A stretch of 9,806 bases of DNA from DATBFX01 sp034667245. Its GTDB lineage: Bacteria; Chloroflexota; Chloroflexia; Thermomicrobiales; UBA6265. A program made the position numbers and the translations under genes. The notes below the pieces were generated by a model that saw only the letters and a program-made list of their open reading frames with translations, was not told where the DNA came from and did not search any database. The stretch is taken from NCBI GenBank assembly GCA_034667245.1, contig JAXDKI010000414.1, positions 1 to 9,806 on the forward strand, written 5' to 3'. Shown piece after piece: positions 6,457 through 9,806 of this stretch (the first letter of the stretch is position 1; each line of letters starts with the position of its first letter).

Positions 6457-7338
6457 TTACGCAGATGGGAGCTGGGCGGGTTCCTCGGTCCAGGGTTCCC
6501 AGGTGAAGCGGGAGCGGAAGCGTTCGAGGACGCGGAGGGTGGGGCCGCCGAGGGTGAGGACGAGGGCAGCGTTGCCGACGGCGCGGAAGAGATCGTACCA
6601 GAGGGACGTGACGAGGTAGAACCTGGCGTAGTGGGCGAGGGTTTCGGCGAAGGAAAGGTGGGGGGACCAGTAGAGTCCAACGTCCCCTTCGAGACCGGGT
6701 GCGGCAAAGGGCCACGACCAGAGGTTGAGGATCGCGCCGAAGAGGAATCCCCAGAGGGCGCCGAACACGGCGAGGACGAGCAGCCAACGGCGGAAGCTCG
6801 CGGGGCGGGGGAGCCAGCCGGCGGTCAGGCCGACCCAGCCGACGCCGAGCATCTGGTACGGCAGCCAGGGGCCGACGCCGCCGGTGATGAAGGCCGAGAC
6901 GAGGATGGTCAGCGCGCCCATCTGAAACCCGAAGGCGGGACCGAAGACGGCACCGACCAGGATCACGAGCAGGAAGATCGGCGAGCCACCGAGGAAACTC
7001 GGGACGAGGCGAAGCGTGGCATCGGTTGCGACGAGGACGCCGAGGAGCGCAACCGATTTCGAGGCGGAGCGCCGCACGCCACCCGCACCGGTTCCGTCGA
7101 GCTCCACCGCGATCGCGAGGACACAGAGGACGGTGACGAGGGCGAAGAGGTACGGCGCGTCGCCGGCGTGGGCGCTGCGGTCTTGGGCGGGGGCAAGCGC
7201 CGGGAGGAGGAAGGGGTAAAGGAAGCCGGCCAGGCCGACGAGGCTGGCGGCGGCGGTGACCCAGCCGGCGCCAAGATGGGGGTGCGGACGCCGAAGTTGC
7301 TCTACCACAGGGGTTGCTCTCCCGAGAAGTTTGTGCAA
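6457..7338 (-). CDS. ECF transporter S component (CbrT-like group), substrate unknown
   Basis: Membrane substrate-binding subunit of an energy-coupling-factor vitamin/cofactor importer, up to 293 residues, with about six or seven hydrophobic segments. Recognition rests on GPAFGFQMGALTILVSAFITGGVGPWLPYQMLGVGWVGLTAGWLP (about 133-177, as short blocks GFQMGA, TGGVGPWLP, YQMLGVGWVG). NLWSWPF at 205-211 is also typical of actinobacterial and chloroflexotal S components often listed beside CbrT. Such proteins need EcfT and two EcfA ATPases; none is in the window, so it would use shared modules elsewhere. The start is uncertain: TTG at 7338 has AGGAG only 2 bases away, while GTG at 7308 has GGAG 10 bases upstream. 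The conserved part starts after both. It is divergent from the PucR-type regulator, a plausible controller. The stop is TAA at 6459-6457. Confidence 0.82.
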   Translation of the reverse strand: MHKLLGRATPVVEQLRRPHPHLGAGWVTAAASLVGLAGFLYPFLLPALAPAQDRSAHAGDAPYLFALVTVLCVLAIAVELDGTGAGGVRRSASKSVALLGVLVATDATLRLVPSFLGGSPIFLLVILVGAVFGPAFGFQMGALTILVSAFITGGVGPWLPYQMLGVGWVGLTAGWLPRPASFRRWLLVLAVFGALWGFLFGAILNLWSWPFAAPGLEGDVGLYWSPHLSFAETLAHYARFYLVTSLWYDLFRAVGNAALVLTLGGPTLRVLERFRSRFTWEPWTEEPAQLPSA

Positions 7339-7367
7339 TACTCCTAATCGCGATCGTGAATCTTTTT

Positions 7368-7417
7368 ACAAGCGCCGGGAAAGACTCGGCATTTTTGTTT
7401 TTCTCGGCGGTGCTTGT
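7368..7417 (+). terminator. Terminator/attenuator-like structure in the pucR-type leader
   Basis: A hairpin at 7374-7390 has stem GCCGGG/CTCGGC (6 pairs, one G-U) and loop AAAGA. It is followed by A and two T5 runs (7392-7396 and 7398-7402), the form of an intrinsic terminator. No + strand gene precedes it, so it lies in the leader of the regulator gene at 7475. A second CTCGGC (7403-7408) is an alternative partner for the same 5' arm. ACAAGC (7368-7373) pairs perfectly with GCTTGT (7412-7417), enclosing the whole. Two exclusive folds, terminator and larger hairpin, are therefore possible, as expected for an attenuator. Structure is seen; function is inferred. Confidence 0.5.
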
Positions 7418-7461
7418 GCGGAGCGAACAAGAAACGGGGCAGCGTTCCGTATCGGGAAACC

Positions 7462-7467
7462 AGGGAG
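7462..7467 (+). promoter_or_regulatory. Ribosome binding site fixing the PucR-family start
   Basis: AGGGAG ends 7 bases before the ATG at 7475. This is a strong, well-spaced site. It rules out earlier in-frame starts that would translate through the leader hairpin. Confidence 0.75.
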
Positions 7468-7474
7468 TACGTCG

Positions 7475-9046
7475 ATGCCAGAGATCACACTCGCCGACCT
7501 CGTCGCCTGGGAACCACGTCTCCGTCCGCTTTCACCGACCGGCTCCAACAGCGCCAGCCCCGGGACCGGCTACGACCCCGGATCGAGCAGCAACGGTCGT
7601 CACGACGAGTCCCTCTCCGAACCGTGGGCCGAACGCGAGCTGAGCTGGGCGGTCACCATTCGCGCCTCGACGCCGATGCTGCCATCGCTGCGCGGGGGCG
7701 AGCTGGTCCTCCTGCCAAACCGCGTCCTCGCCGAAACGGGTGTCGGATTGCCGGTCCTGCTGCGGGAGATCGCGAGCCTCGGCGCCGCCGGGGTGGTCCT
7801 CGACGGCCCGCCGCCGACGTCTTCGCCGCTGACCGTCTTTCTCGCCGAGGCGATCTCGCCCGACCTCGAGAGCGAGTTGAACCGACTCCTGACCGAGCGG
7901 CGTGGCGAATTCTACCGGGCCGGGACCGAACTCGGTCGCCTCTTGACGAGCGCAATGACGGCAGGCGCCGAGCTTGCCGACGTTCTGACCGCCGCCGCCG
8001 ACTTTCTCACCGTGCCGGTGGCACTGATGGACAGCCGCGGCAGCGTCACGGCGGCGACCTCCCCGACCGCGGTGCCTACACCCACTGGTGGGTCGCTGAC
8101 GGGTGGCCGCGGTTGGCGCGGCGATCATTTCGGACTTCGGCTGGCCAGCGGCGAGACGCTCTGGCTCGGGCCGACACCTCGCCCACGCCGCGCCTTGATC
8201 CGGCTGGCAAGCGAGCGCGTTGCCCTCGCCGCCGAGGCCGCCCTGATCCGGGCCGCCGATGCGCGACCGCGCGGCCCGGCCAGGGCGAGTGCGATCGGCG
8301 CGCTCCTGACGGGCGCCGCGGGAGATGTGCCACGGGCCGCGGTGACAGTCGGGCTGCCGGCGAACGGGATCTACCGGGTGGTGCTGGCAGCGCCGGAGGT
8401 GGATGCCTCGACCCTACAACGGACGCTGGCGCCACTGGGGACGGTCCACGAGGCGGGGACGATCGACCGGGCCGGCGCGGCGTTGATCGAGTTGCGTGCG
8501 GACGGCGGGACCTCGTCCTCCTTATCCGGAAGTCGGTCGCCGACGCCGCGCCGGCGCGAGGCGATCGCGCCGCGCGAGACACCAGGTGGGAAGGGCTGGC
8601 TCGCCTTTTCCGGGCCGGTGACAGGGGCGGCCGCGCTCCCCGCCGCGGCGCGTGAGGCGAGGTTTGTGGCGGCGCTCCTCGCGACCGGGCTGGTCCAGGG
8701 ACCGGTCGGTCGCTTCGACGTGCTCCCGGATCTCGGTGCCTACCGATTGCTCTACCGGCTCTGGGGCTCGGCCGATTTGTCGACCTTCACGGCGGACGCG
8801 CTGGGCGAACTCGCAACGCGGGACCGCCGAGGTACCCTCCGTCGCACGCTGCTTGCTTACCTGGACGCCGGGGGATCGCACGTCGATGCGGCGTCCCGCC
8901 TCGGCATCCACCGGAATACCCTCTCTTACAGGCTAAAGCAGATCGCCTCGCTCACGGGCTGCGAACCGACCGACCCCTCGACCCACCTCGTGCTGCACCT
9001 GGCGCTGCTTGCCGCATCGCTGCCGCCGAGACCGGACAGTCCATAG
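7475..9046 (+). CDS. PucR-family transcriptional regulator
   Basis: Cytoplasmic DNA-binding regulator, 523 residues, the normal length for the family. The N-terminal third (ITLADLV ... LPSLRGGELVLLPNRVL ... EIASLGAAGVVLDG) matches the PucR ligand-sensing domain. A middle region (about 140-290) has ELADVLTAAADFLTVPVALMDSRGSVTA, resembling a GAF-like sensor. A Ser/Pro/Arg-rich low-complexity stretch follows at about 345-375. The C-terminal HTH_30 domain (about 455-515) carries LLAYLDAGGSHVDAASRLGIHRNTLSYRLKQI, with the recognition helix around 478-488. Family members regulate purine, amino-acid or sugar-acid catabolism; the effector here is unknown. Divergence from the ECF S component suggests control of that gene. 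A terminator-like leader may control its own expression. It converges on the BP74-like gene with a 20-bp gap and no visible terminator. Confidence 0.9.
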   Translation: MPEITLADLVAWEPRLRPLSPTGSNSASPGTGYDPGSSSNGRHDESLSEPWAERELSWAVTIRASTPMLPSLRGGELVLLPNRVLAETGVGLPVLLREIASLGAAGVVLDGPPPTSSPLTVFLAEAISPDLESELNRLLTERRGEFYRAGTELGRLLTSAMTAGAELADVLTAAADFLTVPVALMDSRGSVTAATSPTAVPTPTGGSLTGGRGWRGDHFGLRLASGETLWLGPTPRPRRALIRLASERVALAAEAALIRAADARPRGPARASAIGALLTGAAGDVPRAAVTVGLPANGIYRVVLAAPEVDASTLQRTLAPLGTVHEAGTIDRAGAALIELRADGGTSSSLSGSRSPTPRRREAIAPRETPGGKGWLAFSGPVTGAAALPAAAREARFVAALLATGLVQGPVGRFDVLPDLGAYRLLYRLWGSADLSTFTADALGELATRDRRGTLRRTLLAYLDAGGSHVDAASRLGIHRNTLSYRLKQIASLTGCEPTDPSTHLVLHLALLAASLPPRPDSP

Positions 9047-9066
9047 GGCAACAGCAACGCCGGGAC

Positions 9067-9528
9067 TCAGCGGAAGTCTTGGAGATCGACCAGCTCGGCG
9101 ACCCAGGGGCAATACCGGCCGACTTTCCGGATGAACTCCCGCCGATGCGCCTCGACGTAGGACGGCTTGGCGTCACAGAGCTCGGTGGTAAAATCCGCGA
9201 GCTCGATGTCCTCGGGGTCGAGGTGCCAATGCCAGGGAGCGTTGTGTCGCTCGATGCCGGGTCCCGGACGCAGGCGGCCGTTGGGAATGGAGGCGGTCGA
9301 TTTCCCGTCCTTGAGGTCAAACAGCGCCTGGACTGTCTCGGGGTTGGTCACCCAAACGCGGAACCGCTCGTCCTGGACCTTGAACGTGGCCAGGACACCA
9401 CCGCGTTGATGCGATGGCCGCGCGGGGGACGACGCGCGGTCACGCCCGGTAGCGTGGGGTGCGTCGACGGCAAGCCCGGTCAGCAACAGGAGCAGGATTG
9501 CGAGGAAGCGGACACCGATCCCGTTCAT
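9067..9528 (-). CDS. Small secreted protein with BP74-like domain
   Basis: 153 residues. The N-terminus is a clear Sec signal peptide: short charged end with R7, hydrophobic core FLAILLLLLTGLA (8-20), and cleavage probably after A23 (VDA) or A26. A Ser/Pro/Arg linker (27-44) leads to a ~108-residue domain. It contains LATFKVQDERFRVWVTNPETVQAL (46-69), a WHWHLDPEDIELAD block (99-112) and ELCDAKPSYVE (116-126). These blocks resemble the N-terminal domain of the Dictyostelium calcium/calmodulin-related protein BP74, a domain also found in bacterial secreted hypothetical proteins. C118 and C140 could form a disulfide. Function is unknown. The start ATG (9528-9526) has GGGGG 7 bases upstream. A weak -10-like TTATAG (9596-9591) lies further upstream without a clear -35. 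Confidence 0.8.
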   Translation of the reverse strand: MNGIGVRFLAILLLLLTGLAVDAPHATGRDRASSPARPSHQRGGVLATFKVQDERFRVWVTNPETVQALFDLKDGKSTASIPNGRLRPGPGIERHNAPWHWHLDPEDIELADFTTELCDAKPSYVEAHRREFIRKVGRYCPWVAELVDLQDFR

Positions 9529-9806
9529 GGTGGTACCCCCATGTGATTCCCGGTGGCACTCCGTCCGACGGCGCGTACTCTCAGTTTCGCCTATAAGTCA
9601 CCGTCGATGCCAGGACTGTGGGGTATGGTTCCCGTGGAGACGGGGAGAGGCCGTTTGCTGTTGCTCCGCACCCGACCGTGCAAGGTTAGGTAAGTGGGTT
9701 GGCACGAATCGGAGAGAGAGCCTCGACAAGCTCGGAATGACGGCGCATTCCCTGTTGTCGCCTCGCCATTCGGCGGCGATACTTCCGACAATGAAGTAGC
9801 TCGCGC
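9529..9806. other. 278-bp right-end intergenic region, no gene supported
   Basis: It holds the presumed promoter of the BP74-like gene (minus strand), a stem-loop at 9629-9646 and a dispersed-repeat copy at 9722-9741. The stem-loop is TTCCCGT pairing with ACGGGGA around GGAG, with one G-U. The open frames across it, including a 90-residue one at 9527-9799 (+), encode low-complexity Arg/Ser/Cys sequence. The segment SLDKLGMT in that frame is the usual translation of the repeat, so I do not call a gene. Confidence 0.6.
9722..9741 (+). repeat. Dispersed intergenic repeat of the 'CGACAAGCTCGGAATGAC' type
   Basis: CTCGACAAGCTCGGAATGAC matches, from memory, a short imperfect palindromic motif that occurs many times between genes in diverse bacterial genomes. 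In spurious frames it yields peptides like SFDKLRMT. Only one copy is present in this window, so its repetitive nature is recalled rather than seen. Confidence 0.5.

Noticed and set aside
6442..7347. 301-residue + strand frame rich in Glu and Gly
   Set aside because: It is antisense to the ECF S component; its acidic low-complexity translation is typical of a shadow frame.
7256..7474. Longer N-terminus for the PucR-family protein
   Set aside because: It would overlap the ECF-S gene and translate the terminator-like leader. ATG 7475 has a well-placed AGGGAG.
9527..9799. 90-residue + strand frame and a 66-residue minus frame at the right end
   Set aside because: No ribosome binding site or recognisable domain. 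The C-terminal part is a translation of a dispersed repeat (SLDKLGMT).
1..9806. Mobile element, phage, CRISPR or defence system
   Set aside because: No transposase, integrase, spacer-repeat array, target-site duplications or defence-type domains were found; the genes are transport and regulation.

Overview
GC-rich bacterial DNA (strongly G/C-biased third positions) with six ordinary protein genes, one truncated gene at the left edge and several structured intergenic regions. Nothing fixes the taxon. The gene types, GC content and heptamer repeat hairpins would fit a Chloroflexota (Thermomicrobia-like) genome, but this is inference. I see no rRNA, tRNA, CRISPR array, transposase or phage gene.

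Left block, + strand (1-4722): a peptide-import operon. In order it holds a family 5 extracellular solute-binding protein (5' end outside the window), a DppB-type permease, a DppC-type permease whose ATG overlaps the dppB stop, and a cytoplasmic M19 (renal-type) dipeptidase. The logic is capture, import, then cleavage of a dipeptide or related compound. The ATPase subunits (DppD/DppF) are not in the window. Two of the three junctions carry imperfect hairpins built from tandem 7-bp units (1604-1718 and 3564-3641). One supplies the dppC stop codon; the other ends flush against the dppB ATG.

Middle block, - strand (4827-7338): an MFS exporter of the MFS_3/EntS-like type, then, across a 379-bp gap, an ECF-transporter S component. 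The S component stands alone, with no EcfA or EcfT nearby. The gap holds small inverted repeats but no convincing gene or recognisable riboswitch.

Right block: a PucR-family regulator (7475-9046, +) is divergent from the S component. Its leader contains a terminator-like hairpin with two U-tracts and a competing 3' arm, which looks like an attenuator. Converging on it, 20 bp away, is a small secreted protein with a BP74-like domain (9067-9528, -). The last 278 bp hold a hairpin and one copy of a common dispersed intergenic repeat, but no supported gene.

The most unusual signals are the paired heptamer hairpins inside the operon, the switch-like pucR leader, and the BP74-like domain in a bacterium. 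I do not see clear evidence of a new multi-gene system.
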